DNA from: SZUA-430 sp044220975
GTDB lineage: Bacteria > Pseudomonadota > Alphaproteobacteria > Micropepsales > Micropepsaceae
Assembly: GCA_044220975.1 (NCBI GenBank)
Contig: JBGAPZ010000012.1
Span: 1 to 64,000, forward strand
Direction of reading: 5' to 3'
Length of the DNA stretch: 64,000 bases
Every line of letters begins with the position of its first letter. The stretch's first letter is position 1. Under the pieces are notes generated by a model. The model made no database searches, was not told the origin of the DNA, and was given only the letters and a program-made list of their open reading frames with translations. Shown piece after piece: positions 8,406 to 16,881 of this stretch. The position numbers were made by a program, and so were the translations under genes.

Positions 8406-9346
8406 TGTCGGCCAATCAGAACACGGGCCCGCTCGCCCGCTACAACGGCGAATTCGTCAAAGGCCCCGCGTGGTTCGAACAAACCGTCGCCGTCGTGCCT
8501 GAAGTCGCCTACGTGGAAGCCGCCGGCGCGCGCATCCGCTACCTCCGGTGGGGACAACGCAGCCGACCAGGCCTGCTTCTCGTCCACGGGAACGCCGCGC
8601 ACGCGGAATGGTGGAGCTTCATCGCCCCGTTCCTCGCCTCCGACTACAACGTCGCAGCCCTCGACCTCTCCGGCATGGGCGACTCCGCACATCGCCCGCA
8701 CTACTCGATGGAACTCTTCGTCGAAGAAGAACTCGCCGTCGCCAAAGCAGCCGGCATGTTCGATCACGAAGAACCGCCCGTCATCGTCGCGCACTCATTC
8801 GGCGGCTTCGTCACGATGCTGACCGGCGCGCTCTATGGCGACAAGCTCGCGGGTACCGTGATCGTGGACTCGCCGGTGAATCCACCGGATCGACCGGGCG
8901 GTCCGCCGCATCGCGAACTGCGCCCGCATCGCATCTACCCAACGTTGGAACAAGCGCTCGCCCGCTTCCGCCTCGCACCCGAACAACCGTGCGAGAACGA
9001 CTACATTGTCGACTACGTTGCCCGCCGCTCGCTGAAGCAAGTAGAAGGCGGCTGGACCTGGAAGTTCGACCCGGCACTCTGGGCACACCGTTTCTCGATC
9101 GGCGACACGGCCGAACGCTTGCGCGCAACCAAGTGCCGCATCGCCGTCATGCGCGGCGAAATGTCGATCCTCATGCCCCACGAAGTCGGCGAGTACATGT
9201 TCAATCTCCTGGGCCGTGCTGCTCCAATGATCGAAATCCCCCAAGCTCGCCACCACGTCATGCTGGACCAGCCGCTCGCCTTCGTCGCCGCCCTGCGAGC
9301 ACTCCTCGCCGACTGGAACCACTCGATGCCGACGCGGCGGGTGTAA
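8405..9346 (+). CDS. Alpha/beta-fold hydrolase
   Basis: The 313-residue enzyme shows the oxyanion-hole strand LLLVHGNAAHAEWW, the nucleophile elbow AHSFGGF (catalytic Ser) and a late His in QARHHVMLDQP. An Asp after strand 6 or 7 would complete the triad. A roughly 70-residue cap lies between the nucleophile region and the His. It looks like a cytoplasmic esterase or epoxide-hydrolase-like enzyme; the substrate is unknown. It starts by overlapping the thioesterase stop. No signal peptide is seen. Confidence 0.88.
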   Translation: MSANQNTGPLARYNGEFVKGPAWFEQTVAVVPEVAYVEAAGARIRYLRWGQRSRPGLLLVHGNAAHAEWWSFIAPFLASDYNVAALDLSGMGDSAHRPHYSMELFVEEELAVAKAAGMFDHEEPPVIVAHSFGGFVTMLTGALYGDKLAGTVIVDSPVNPPDRPGGPPHRELRPHRIYPTLEQALARFRLAPEQPCENDYIVDYVARRSLKQVEGGWTWKFDPALWAHRFSIGDTAERLRATKCRIAVMRGEMSILMPHEVGEYMFNLLGRAAPMIEIPQARHHVMLDQPLAFVAALRALLADWNHSMPTRRV

Positions 9347-9387
9347 GTCGGCATTGAAACGCCAAGAATCCGCGTCAAAAACGGCGG

Positions 9388-9415
9388 TTGCCCGCGAGGA
9401 TTCGATTGCTATAGT
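9388..9415 (+). promoter_or_regulatory. Sigma-70-like promoter for the coxIV-pnt genes
   Basis: TTGCCC at 9388-9393 and TATAGT at 9410-9415 are separated by 16 bases, a good fit to a housekeeping promoter. The first coding start is 46 bases downstream of the -10. It would drive the oxidase micro-gene and probably the transhydrogenase operon behind it. Confidence 0.5.
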
Positions 9416-9460
9416 CCGCCGCGATCCAAATCCTTTAGCGAATCCAAGGGGCTATCTTCC

Positions 9461-9607
9461 ATGGCGAGCACGCCAACGACCTACAAGAAGGGCAGCCAAG
9501 ACATCCGCGCCCAGCAAGACATGTTCTCCCTGTTCTGGAGCCTCACCAAAGGTGGCATCATTGTTACGGTGCTCATCCTGATCGTCCTCGCATATTTCTT
9601 CGGCTGA
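9461..9607 (+). CDS. aa3-type cytochrome c oxidase subunit IV (small bacterial type)
   Basis: This 48-residue gene begins MASTPTTYKKGSQDI, has a short amphipathic segment (QQDMFSLFWSLTKGG) and ends in one transmembrane helix (IIVTVLILIVLAYFFG). That layout matches the alphaproteobacterial aa3 oxidase subunit IV, a single-helix accessory subunit of the terminal oxidase. It is far from any cox operon here and sits directly upstream of the transhydrogenase genes, an arrangement seen in some alphaproteobacteria. It is well below usual gene-calling lengths but has its own promoter and a clean stop. Confidence 0.8.
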   Translation: MASTPTTYKKGSQDIRAQQDMFSLFWSLTKGGIIVTVLILIVLAYFFG

Positions 9608-9659
9608 CAGCCGCGCGGACATCACGCGGAATCCCGAACAGCAACGAACGCAGGTCTAG

Positions 9660-10784
9660 ATGAAGGTCGGCATCCCGAAGGAACGGCGCGCGGGCGAGAC
9701 CCGTGTCGCGGCCACCCCGGCAAGCGTCAAGAAGTTGAAGGCACTGGGCCTCGACGTCGTTGTTGAGGCGGGTGCCGGCGGCGCGTCATATTTTGCCGAC
9801 CAAGACTACGTCGCCCTGGGCGCGACGGTGGGCAGCGCGGCTGACGCCTTCGGCGCCGATCTCGTCTTCAAGGTCACCCGCCCCGCCGACGACGAACTCG
9901 CGCAGATGAAGCGCGGCACGATCCTGGTCGCGATGCTGGCGCCATACGCCGACAAGGCGACGGTCGCGAAGTACGCAAGCGCGGGTATCGATACCTACGC
10001 CATGGAGTTCATGCCGCGCATCTCGCGTGCGCAGTCGATGGACGTGCTGTCGTCGCAATCGAACCTCGCGGGCTACAAAGCGGTCGTCGACGCCGCCGGT
10101 CTCTACGGGCGCATTTTCCCGCAGTTGATGACCTCCGCCGGCACGATCGTGCCTGCCCGCGTCTTCGTGATGGGCGTGGGCGTCGCGGGGTTGCAGGCGA
10201 TCGCAACCGCCAAGCGCCTCGGTGCAATCGTCTCAGCGACGGACGTGCGCCTGGCGACGAAGGAACAGGTCCAATCGCTCGGCGGCACGTTCGTCATGGT
10301 CGAGGACGAAGAAACGAAGCAGGCCGAAACCGCTGGCGGCTACGCCAAGGAAATGTCCGACGCCTACAAGCAAAAGCAAGCCGCGCTGATTTCCGAGACC
10401 ATCAAAAAGCAAGACATCGTCATCACGACCGCGCTGATTCCAGGCCGCCCCGCGCCGGTGCTGGTCACCGAAGCGATGGTGCGCACGATGAAGCCGGGTT
10501 CCGTGATCGTCGACCTCGCGGCGGAGCAGGGCGGCAATTGCCCGCTGACGAAGGCGGGTGAGACAATCGAAGTCAACGGCGTGAAGATCGTGGGCGCCGT
10601 CAACCTGGCGGGCCGCCTCGCGGCCGACGCCTCCTCGCTCTATTCGAACAATCTCGTGAACTTCCTGACGCCCTTTGTCGACAAGACGACGAAGGCGCTA
10701 AAGCTCGACCCGAACGACGACATCATCAAAGGCACATGCCTGACGCGCGGCGGCGAAGTCGTGCACCCCGCCGTGAAAGGCTGA
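9660..10784 (+). CDS. pntAA: NAD(P) transhydrogenase subunit alpha, part 1 (soluble domain I)
   Basis: This 374-residue cytoplasmic NAD(H)-binding domain belongs to the proton-translocating transhydrogenase, which reduces NADP+ with NADH using the proton gradient. Diagnostic features are the opening KVGIPKERRAGETRVAATP, the RAQSMDVLSSQSNLAGY loop, the dinucleotide fold MGVGVAGLQAIATAKRLGA and the mobile loop AETAGGYAKEMSD. As in Rhodospirillum rubrum, the alpha chain is split, and the membrane part is encoded by the next gene 13 bases on. Confidence 0.97.
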   Translation: MKVGIPKERRAGETRVAATPASVKKLKALGLDVVVEAGAGGASYFADQDYVALGATVGSAADAFGADLVFKVTRPADDELAQMKRGTILVAMLAPYADKATVAKYASAGIDTYAMEFMPRISRAQSMDVLSSQSNLAGYKAVVDAAGLYGRIFPQLMTSAGTIVPARVFVMGVGVAGLQAIATAKRLGAIVSATDVRLATKEQVQSLGGTFVMVEDEETKQAETAGGYAKEMSDAYKQKQAALISETIKKQDIVITTALIPGRPAPVLVTEAMVRTMKPGSVIVDLAAEQGGNCPLTKAGETIEVNGVKIVGAVNLAGRLAADASSLYSNNLVNFLTPFVDKTTKALKLDPNDDIIKGTCLTRGGEVVHPAVKG

Positions 10785-10797
10785 CGGAGACGACCAT

Positions 10798-11112
10798 ATG
10801 GAAGCGATCGATCCCTTCATCTTCCGCCTATCGATCTTCGTGCTGGCGATTTTCGTGGGCTACTACGTTGTGTGGAGCGTGACACCCGCATTGCACACGC
10901 CGCTGATGTCGGTCACGAACGCGATCTCCTCGGTCATTATTGTCGGCGCGTTGCTCGCGGTCGGCGTTGACCTGCTGTCGGCGGGCGAGGGCGGCTGGGT
11001 CGCAAAGATCTTCGGCGTGATCGCCGTGGCGCTCGCCAGCGTCAACATCTTCGGCGGCTTCCTCGTCACGCAGCGCATGCTCGCGATGTACAAGAAGAAA
11101 GAGAAGAAATAG
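10798..11112 (+). CDS. pntAB: NAD(P) transhydrogenase subunit alpha, part 2 (membrane)
   Basis: The 104-residue protein has three to four hydrophobic helices including WSVTPALHTPLMSVTNAISS, the conserved segment of the transhydrogenase alpha-subunit membrane domain. The C-terminus is basic (MYKKKEKK) and should face the cytoplasm. It forms part of the proton channel together with PntB. It lies between pntAA and a small extra membrane gene that starts 4 bases later. Confidence 0.95.
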   Translation: MEAIDPFIFRLSIFVLAIFVGYYVVWSVTPALHTPLMSVTNAISSVIIVGALLAVGVDLLSAGEGGWVAKIFGVIAVALASVNIFGGFLVTQRMLAMYKKKEKK

Positions 11113-11116
11113 CCGC

Positions 11117-11404
11117 ATGTCGGACGGCGGCATCTCCCTATTCGATTTTGTGGCGGTCGGTCTCGCGATGGCGGCCGTCGGCGAAATCGTCGCCGGGCAG
11201 TTCTTCGCAAGCCGGCCGGACACTCACAAATTGATCCCGCATCTCCTGCTGTGGGAAGGCATCGCGATGTTTGCCTGCGCCGGCATTGTTTATGTCCGCC
11301 AAGACTTCGGCGTGAGCACGCTCGTCGCCATGATTGCAATCTGGATGGCGGGCGCCGGCGTCGGCCTGCTGCGCGCCGGCGTCTTCGACGCACCCCGAGA
11401 ATAA
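11117..11404 (+). CDS. Small three-helix membrane protein inside the pnt operon
   Basis: The 95-residue protein has three predicted membrane helices (about residues 8-28, 41-60 and 65-86) and no motif I recognise. It starts 4 bases after pntAB and ends 22 bases before pntB, so it is embedded in the transhydrogenase operon. The standard three-gene pnt operon has no such gene. It could be an accessory subunit, an assembly factor or an unrelated passenger. It is not an out-of-frame piece of PntAB or PntB, both of which are complete. Confidence 0.75.
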   Translation: MSDGGISLFDFVAVGLAMAAVGEIVAGQFFASRPDTHKLIPHLLLWEGIAMFACAGIVYVRQDFGVSTLVAMIAIWMAGAGVGLLRAGVFDAPRE

Positions 11405-11426
11405 GAAGAGAAGGTTCAAAAAGACG

Positions 11427-12830
11427 ATGACCGCCGATCTCGCCGCACTTCTCTATCTCGCCTCAGGTGTGCTGTTCATTCTGGCGCTGCGCGGTCTGTC
11501 GAGCCCGGAGTCGTCCCGCCGCGGCAATAATCTAGGCATGATCGGCATGGCGATCGCGGTGGCGACCACGCTTGCGGTCTCGGCCCCCAGCGACACGCTG
11601 ACCTGGCTGCTCATTCTGGTCGGCGTTGGCATCGGCGGCACGATTGGCGCGATCACGGCGAACCGCATCGCGATGACGCAGATGCCGCAGCTCGTTGCCG
11701 CGTTCCATAGCCTTGTCGGCCTCGCCGCCGTGTTCGTCGCCGCGGCGGCGCTCTATGCGCCGCAGGCGTTCGGCATCGGCGAACCCGGCAACGTGCACAT
11801 GCAATCGCTGATCGAAATGTCTTTGGGCGTGGCCATCGGCGCGATCACGTTCTCAGGTTCCATCATCGCGTTCGCGAAGCTGAATGGCAACATGTCCGGC
11901 GCGCCGATCATCTTGCCCGCGCGGCACGTGCTGAACATAGCGCTCTTCGCCGCCATCGTGATCCTGATCGTCATGCTGGTCATGAGCCACGGCGCGAGCA
12001 CCTGGACGTTCTGGGCCATCACGATCCTGGCGATCGTATTGGGCGTCACGCTCATCGTCCCGATCGGCGGCGCCGACATGCCCGTCGTGGTCTCGATGCT
12101 GAACTCTTATTCTGGTTGGGCTGCCGCGGGCATCGGCTTCACGCTGGAAAACTCCGCGCTCATCATCACGGGCGCGCTTGTCGGTTCGTCCGGCGCGATC
12201 CTCTCCTACATCATGTGCAAGGGGATGAACCGCTCGTTCATCTCGGTGATCTTGGGTGGTTTCGGCGGCGAGGTCGCAGGCGCCGCGGGTCACGCTGAGT
12301 CACGCCCCGTGAAGTTGGGCTCAGCCGACGACGCCGCCTTTATCATGAAGAACGCATCGTCGGTGATCGTCGTGCCCGGCTACGGCATGGCGGTGGCGCA
12401 AGCCCAGCATGCGCTCCACGAAATGGCGAACAAGCTGAAGAAGGAAGGCGTGAAAATCTCCTACGCCATCCACCCGGTCGCGGGCCGCATGCCCGGCCAC
12501 ATGAACGTGCTGCTCGCCGAAGCGAACGTGCCCTACGACGAAGTCTTTGAGCTCGAAGACATCAACAGCCAGTTCCCGACAGCCGATGTCGCCTACGTGA
12601 TCGGCGCGAACGATGTGACGAACCCTTCCGCGAAAACCGACCCGAAGTCGCCGATCTACGGCATGCCGATCCTCGACGTCGAAAAGGCCAAGACCGTGCT
12701 CTTCATCAAGCGCGGCATGGGCTCGGGCTACGCGGGCGTCGAAAACGAACTCTTCTTCCGCGACAACACGATGATGCTGTTCGGCGACGCGAAGAAAATG
12801 ACCGAAGAAATCGTCAAGGCGCTGGGATGA
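11427..12830 (+). CDS. pntB: NAD(P) transhydrogenase subunit beta
   Basis: The 467-residue protein has an N-terminal membrane domain of about nine helices (residues 1-260). A C-terminal NADP(H)-binding domain III carries VVPGYGMAVAQAQHAL, AIHPVAGRMPGHMN, VIGANDVTNP and KRGMGSGYAGVEN. These are all family signatures. Domain III releases NADPH, coupled to inward proton flow. ATG 11427 begins the first membrane helix; the longer open frame from 11334 only overlaps the preceding gene. The stop overlaps the acetyltransferase start by 4 bases. Confidence 0.97.
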   Translation: MTADLAALLYLASGVLFILALRGLSSPESSRRGNNLGMIGMAIAVATTLAVSAPSDTLTWLLILVGVGIGGTIGAITANRIAMTQMPQLVAAFHSLVGLAAVFVAAAALYAPQAFGIGEPGNVHMQSLIEMSLGVAIGAITFSGSIIAFAKLNGNMSGAPIILPARHVLNIALFAAIVILIVMLVMSHGASTWTFWAITILAIVLGVTLIVPIGGADMPVVVSMLNSYSGWAAAGIGFTLENSALIITGALVGSSGAILSYIMCKGMNRSFISVILGGFGGEVAGAAGHAESRPVKLGSADDAAFIMKNASSVIVVPGYGMAVAQAQHALHEMANKLKKEGVKISYAIHPVAGRMPGHMNVLLAEANVPYDEVFELEDINSQFPTADVAYVIGANDVTNPSAKTDPKSPIYGMPILDVEKAKTVLFIKRGMGSGYAGVENELFFRDNTMMLFGDAKKMTEEIVKALG

Positions 12831-13306
12831 CCCCGCAGATCCGCGACGCCGATCTCTCGCGCGACACCGCGGTTCTGCAACGTTTCATAGTCAGTTCGAA
12901 CATCTACGAGGCGCGGTTCGAATCCGACCGCCGCCTCGACGCCGGTGCGGGCCCGGAATATCTGCTGCAGCTCGTCGATAGCGCGACGAAGAAGCGAGGC
13001 CGCATCTTCGTTGCGGAAGAGGGTGGCTCGCCCATCGGCTGGGCGGTTTGTTATGTCGAACAGCACGAGCCGTTCGTGAAGGAAGCAGAGCGCCCGTATG
13101 GCTATGTCTCCGAATTGTTTGTCGAAGAAGCCTACCGCGGCCGACATATCGGCCGGGCACTACTGAATGCCTGCGAGGATCACTTCCGGGCGCTTGGCAT
13201 GAAAACAGTGTTGATTGCGGCACTTTCCGCGAACACCCGCGCCCTAAACGCCTATCGTGCGACTGGCTACACTGACTACGCTATTAACCTTCGCAAGGTA
13301 CTCTAG
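12827..13306 (+). CDS. GNAT-family N-acetyltransferase
   Basis: The 159-residue protein has the acetyl-CoA-binding motif A (VSELFVEEAYRGRHIGRALLNACE) and the motif B region (ALNAYRATGYTDYAI). It would transfer an acetyl group to an amine; the acceptor is unknown. Its ATG overlaps the pntB stop (ATGA), so it is translationally coupled to the transhydrogenase. That placement may be operonic convenience rather than shared function. Confidence 0.88.
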   Translation: MTPQIRDADLSRDTAVLQRFIVSSNIYEARFESDRRLDAGAGPEYLLQLVDSATKKRGRIFVAEEGGSPIGWAVCYVEQHEPFVKEAERPYGYVSELFVEEAYRGRHIGRALLNACEDHFRALGMKTVLIAALSANTRALNAYRATGYTDYAINLRKVL

Positions 13307-13374
13307 ACCGCTTCTCACACATCTGCGAAACGGGTTAGAGAAGAAGACCGTTCGTGCCAAAGGATTCGTTTAAG

Positions 13375-13878
13375 ATGACGATGCGCCGCTTCGCACCTCT
13401 CCTGGTCGCCGCCTTGTTTTTGACCGTGGCCGGCTGCACGAACCCGTTCTCCAGCACGCAGTCGAGCAGCACGGCGGCGCCGGAAGAGGCGCCTGAGGTC
13501 AAGGCCGCGATCGAACAATTCGTCGCCAAATACAATTCTCATGACGCCGATGGTGTCGCCGAGTTCTACGCCGACGACGCGAATTTCCGTTGGATCGAAG
13601 ATGGCCGCGTTGTCTACGAAGGCCGCACCGCCGCGGTCACCGGTCTGACAAGCTTCTTTGCGGGCTTCGGCGATAGCCGCTTGGATGCTTACGATATCAA
13701 AGTGTCGATGCTGACCGACGAATCCGCGGTAGCCTCCTTCAAGTTCAGCCAGGTCGTGGCGGCGAACGGCCAGGCCTCGCTCAAGTTCGAAGGGACGATG
13801 TCGCTGGCCATGTCCGACCGCGACGGCGGCTGGAAAATCGTCGTCGGCCACAAAAGCTCGAATGGCGGCCCGCACTAA
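13375..13878 (+). CDS. SnoaL-like/DUF4440-type lipoprotein
   Basis: The 167-residue product opens with a lipoprotein signal ending LTVAGC and a Ser/Ala/Glu-rich linker. An NTF2-like domain follows, with helix VKAAIEQFVAKYNSHDADGVAEFYADDANFRWIEDGRVVYEG and closing strands GGWKIVVGHKSS. Proteins of this fold bind small ligands or act as non-catalytic adaptors. ATG 13375 and ATG 13381 are both possible, and a GTG at 13354 would add seven residues. It is probably monocistronic. Confidence 0.78.
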   Translation: MTMRRFAPLLVAALFLTVAGCTNPFSSTQSSSTAAPEEAPEVKAAIEQFVAKYNSHDADGVAEFYADDANFRWIEDGRVVYEGRTAAVTGLTSFFAGFGDSRLDAYDIKVSMLTDESAVASFKFSQVVAANGQASLKFEGTMSLAMSDRDGGWKIVVGHKSSNGGPH

Positions 13879-13968
13879 CCTTAGTCGCGGAAATCACGAC
13901 CTTTTGTTCAGTTGATCTGCGCCTGCGCGCCGTGGTTCTGTCCCCTCGGGGGCAGGGTAGTTGGCGTA

Positions 13969-14898
13969 ATGGGGGACGCAGTCCTCAAGTTGACAGGCGT
14001 GACCAAGCGGTACGGCGATTTCCTCGCCGTGGACCGCGTGACGTTCGACGCGCCGCGCGGCCGGATCTTGGGGCTCTTGGGGCCTAACGGCGCCGGCAAA
14101 ACTTCGACGCTGCGCATGATCCTCGGCATCAGCGCGCCCACGGAAGGCGAGATTGCGATCTTCGGCCGCGCACCAGGACGCGCCGTGCAACGCCGCATAG
14201 GCTACCTGCCGGAAGAGCGCGGTCTCTACAAACGCATGACCGCGCTCGACACGATCACGTATTTCGCAAAGCTCAAGGGCCTGTGGGGCGGCAAGGCCCG
14301 CCGCCGCGCCGGCGAACTGCTCGATGAGCTGGGCCTCGGCGACGTCAAAGATCGGCGCATCGAGGCGCTGTCGAAAGGCATGGCACAGAAGGTGCAGCTC
14401 GCAACCGCCATCGCGCACGAACCCGAACTCGTGATTCTCGACGAGCCGTTTTCGGGGCTTGATCCCATCAACCAGAACGAACTCGAAGTCGCGATCCGCC
14501 GCCTCGCGAATGCAGGCACGACGGTGCTGTTTTCGACCCATACGATGAGCCACGCCGAGCGCCTCTGTGACCGCTTCGTGATCCTCGTGAAAGGCCGCAA
14601 GGCGTTCGACGGCACGCTGGAAGAGGCGCGCGCCGAAATACCACGCACGATCAAACTCGAATCCGCAAACGACTTGAGCTTCCTCTCGGGCGTCAAAGGC
14701 GTAACTGATGTTGTGCCCCCGCACGACGATATCAAGCATTGGGAAATCGTGCTGGCGAAGGGCGCTGATCCGCAAGCCGTGCTAGCCGCCTGTTTCGAAC
14801 ACGGTGCGAAGTTGACACGTTTCGATTCCTCCCCACCCACGCTGCACGAAGTCTTCGTCGTGCTCGCGGGCGGCGACGTCGGGGACGCCGAACCATGA
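13969..14898 (+). CDS. ABC transporter ATP-binding protein (NatA-like exporter)
   Basis: The 309-residue nucleotide-binding subunit has Walker A GPNGAGKTS, signature LSKGMAQKVQ, Walker B LVILDEPFSGLDP and switch His in STHTMSHAE. An extra C-terminal domain of about 85 residues is typical of the DUF4162/NatA-type exporters. ATG 13969 fits the start of the ABC fold; the open frame to 13912 looks non-coding. The stop overlaps the permease ATG, so the pair forms one exporter, possibly for Na+ or a lipid-like substrate. Confidence 0.92.
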   Translation: MGDAVLKLTGVTKRYGDFLAVDRVTFDAPRGRILGLLGPNGAGKTSTLRMILGISAPTEGEIAIFGRAPGRAVQRRIGYLPEERGLYKRMTALDTITYFAKLKGLWGGKARRRAGELLDELGLGDVKDRRIEALSKGMAQKVQLATAIAHEPELVILDEPFSGLDPINQNELEVAIRRLANAGTTVLFSTHTMSHAERLCDRFVILVKGRKAFDGTLEEARAEIPRTIKLESANDLSFLSGVKGVTDVVPPHDDIKHWEIVLAKGADPQAVLAACFEHGAKLTRFDSSPPTLHEVFVVLAGGDVGDAEP

Positions 14899-16436
14899 GA
14901 CAGGTTTGGCTCATCGCCTGGCATGGCTTTATCCAGCATGTGACTTCGCGCGCGTTCCTGTTCGGCTTGCTGATGCTGCCGCTCTACATGCTGATCGGCG
15001 GCGCGGCGCCGAGCGCCTCGCAAGCCCCGCTCGACGCGTTGGGCGGCTCGATTCGCCATTTCGCGGTCGTTGACAAGACGGGCGTCATGCTGCCCGCGAT
15101 CGACGCCGCCCTGGAACGCGACGTGACGGCGCGCGGGTTGATTGTGCTCTCGGCCTACGCCGACGAAAACGCCGACAAAGATCGTCTGCGCGACGAGGCC
15201 CCGGAACTTGCAAGCCTTCTGCTCGATGGCGATGCGTTCAGCGAAGCATCGATCGACGCCATCGAAGCACGCGGCGGCGTCAGTCAGACCTTCGTGGAAC
15301 TGCGTCCCTATCTGAAACCGGACTCGCCTAATTTCATCGCCCCTGTCCGCCGCTTCTTCCGTGTCGATCTACCCGAAGACATCGACGACAGCGACGACAT
15401 GCTGCGCGCCGCCGAGCCCTACCTCGCCGCCGACAAGCTAATCCCGGGCCCCTACGGACCCGTAGCTCTCTGGGCGATCTTGTTCATTCCGAAGGATTTC
15501 CTTGATGGCAAAGCGAACGCGACCTACGTCACCGACGACACGAACCGCGTGTTCCTGCGCGAAGTATTGCGTCAAGCGCTCGACGCCGAACTGAAGCGCC
15601 GGCAAGCCCAGGCGCTCGGCGTGCCCAGCGAAGAAACCACCAAGCTGCTGACCACGTCGGGCCGCATCGAAACGCTCGACCCCGACCCGGATCGTTTAGG
15701 CGCCCTCAGCCACGTGCGCCAACTGAACGTCATCGGGGCCGTAGTCGTCTATCTGATGCTGTTCATGGCCGTCTTCATGACCGCCAACATGGTCGTGATG
15801 GCGCTGGTTGAGGAAAAGAGCAACCGCGTCGCCGAACTGCTGCTCTCATGCGTGCGCGCCGAGACTTTGATGGCGGGCAAACTGTTCACCGGCCTGCTGC
15901 TCGCGTTGCTCCTCGTCGGCGTCTGGGCGACGAGTGCCTATGCCAGCGTCGATACGCTGTTCCCGACCGCGAAAGTGGTCGTCGAAAACCTGACCGCGAA
16001 TTTCAAAGACCCCGCGCAGTTCCTGATGCTCTTCACGTTCTTCTCACTCGCCTACCTGACCGTGGGCTCTTTCTTCCTCGCAGCCGGCAGCGCCGCAACC
16101 TCGATCACCGACGCACAGACGATTGTGGCGCCTGCGACCATGATCTCGCTCCCGATCTTCATGCTGCCGATCGCCGTCGCGTACGATCCAATGGGCCCAC
16201 TCGCGCGCTTCGCGTCCTACCTGCCGGTCTTCGCGCCGTTCACGATGATGGTGCGTTCACTGAGTGCGCCCGAAGGCATCGACGTCCTGGGTGCGCTGGT
16301 TGTTAGCGTGCTGACGCTCTGGTGGATGATCCGCCTGGTCGCCCGCGTCTTCCGCGCCAATCTTCTGCGGCCGGATTCCGGCGGCACGTTCCTGGGTTTC
16401 TTGCGCGACCTGTTCGGCCGCCGCAGGCCCGCTTGA
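14895..16436 (+). CDS. ABC-2 type exporter permease (NatB-like)
   Basis: The 513-residue membrane subunit has one N-terminal helix, a large extracytoplasmic region of about 230 residues and five or six C-terminal helices. The cytoplasmic coupling segment LVEEKSNRVAELLLSCVRAETLMAGKL is characteristic of NatB/YhaP-type permeases. It is partnered with the ATPase immediately upstream (ATGA overlap). The substrate is unknown. Confidence 0.9.
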   Translation: MRQVWLIAWHGFIQHVTSRAFLFGLLMLPLYMLIGGAAPSASQAPLDALGGSIRHFAVVDKTGVMLPAIDAALERDVTARGLIVLSAYADENADKDRLRDEAPELASLLLDGDAFSEASIDAIEARGGVSQTFVELRPYLKPDSPNFIAPVRRFFRVDLPEDIDDSDDMLRAAEPYLAADKLIPGPYGPVALWAILFIPKDFLDGKANATYVTDDTNRVFLREVLRQALDAELKRRQAQALGVPSEETTKLLTTSGRIETLDPDPDRLGALSHVRQLNVIGAVVVYLMLFMAVFMTANMVVMALVEEKSNRVAELLLSCVRAETLMAGKLFTGLLLALLLVGVWATSAYASVDTLFPTAKVVVENLTANFKDPAQFLMLFTFFSLAYLTVGSFFLAAGSAATSITDAQTIVAPATMISLPIFMLPIAVAYDPMGPLARFASYLPVFAPFTMMVRSLSAPEGIDVLGALVVSVLTLWWMIRLVARVFRANLLRPDSGGTFLGFLRDLFGRRRPA

Positions 16437-16441
16437 ATCAA

Positions 16442-16471
16442 TGAGGCCGCCGAGTGAACCCGGCGGCCTCA
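16442..16471. terminator. Bidirectional stem-loop between convergent genes
   Basis: TGAGGCCGCCG and CGGCGGCCTCA form a perfect 11-bp stem with an 8-base loop. It lies 6 bases after the exporter permease and 22 bases before the end of convergent rpsU. It lacks a long T-run, but its stability and position suit shared termination. Confidence 0.6.
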
Positions 16472-16493
16472 ACCCCTCTAACTCGGAAATTCT

Positions 16494-16748
16494 TTAGCGC
16501 GGGCCGCCAGGGCCACGCGGCTTCATCACCTTCGGCGTGCGGGGCAGAACGCCCTCGCGCTGCAGCTTCTTGCGTTGCAGTTTGCGCGCACGGCGTACGG
16601 CTTCGGCCTTCTCGCGTGCACGCTTCTCGGACGGCTTTTCGTAGTGATTGCGCAGCTTCATCTCGCGGAACAGGCCTTCGCGCTGCATCTTCTTCTTCAG
16701 CGCCTTCAGGGCCTGATCGACATTGTTGTCACGCACGATGATCTGCAA
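16494..16748 (-). CDS. rpsU: 30S ribosomal protein S21
   Basis: The 84-residue protein begins MQIIVRDNNVDQALKALKKKMQREGLF and continues with a basic helical tail, matching bS21 of alphaproteobacteria. The C-terminal extension ends PRGPGGPR. The start is TTG at 16748: a GGAGG Shine-Dalgarno lies six bases upstream (16755-16759), and the family N-terminus begins exactly there. It diverges from def and lies near coq9, a neighbourhood common in this class. Confidence 0.95.
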   Translation of the reverse strand: MQIIVRDNNVDQALKALKKKMQREGLFREMKLRNHYEKPSEKRAREKAEAVRRARKLQRKKLQREGVLPRTPKVMKPRGPGGPR

Positions 16749-16881
16749 AGGAAGCCTCCGGCTAAACAAAACCGGGCAACGCCGTGGTTAGCGCTGCCCG
16801 CCAATTCGGCGCGGTTGATACCAGAGGGATGCGGCGCTGTCCACCCTTGGAAGGGCAGCGCAGCGCCGTCATATAACCCCT

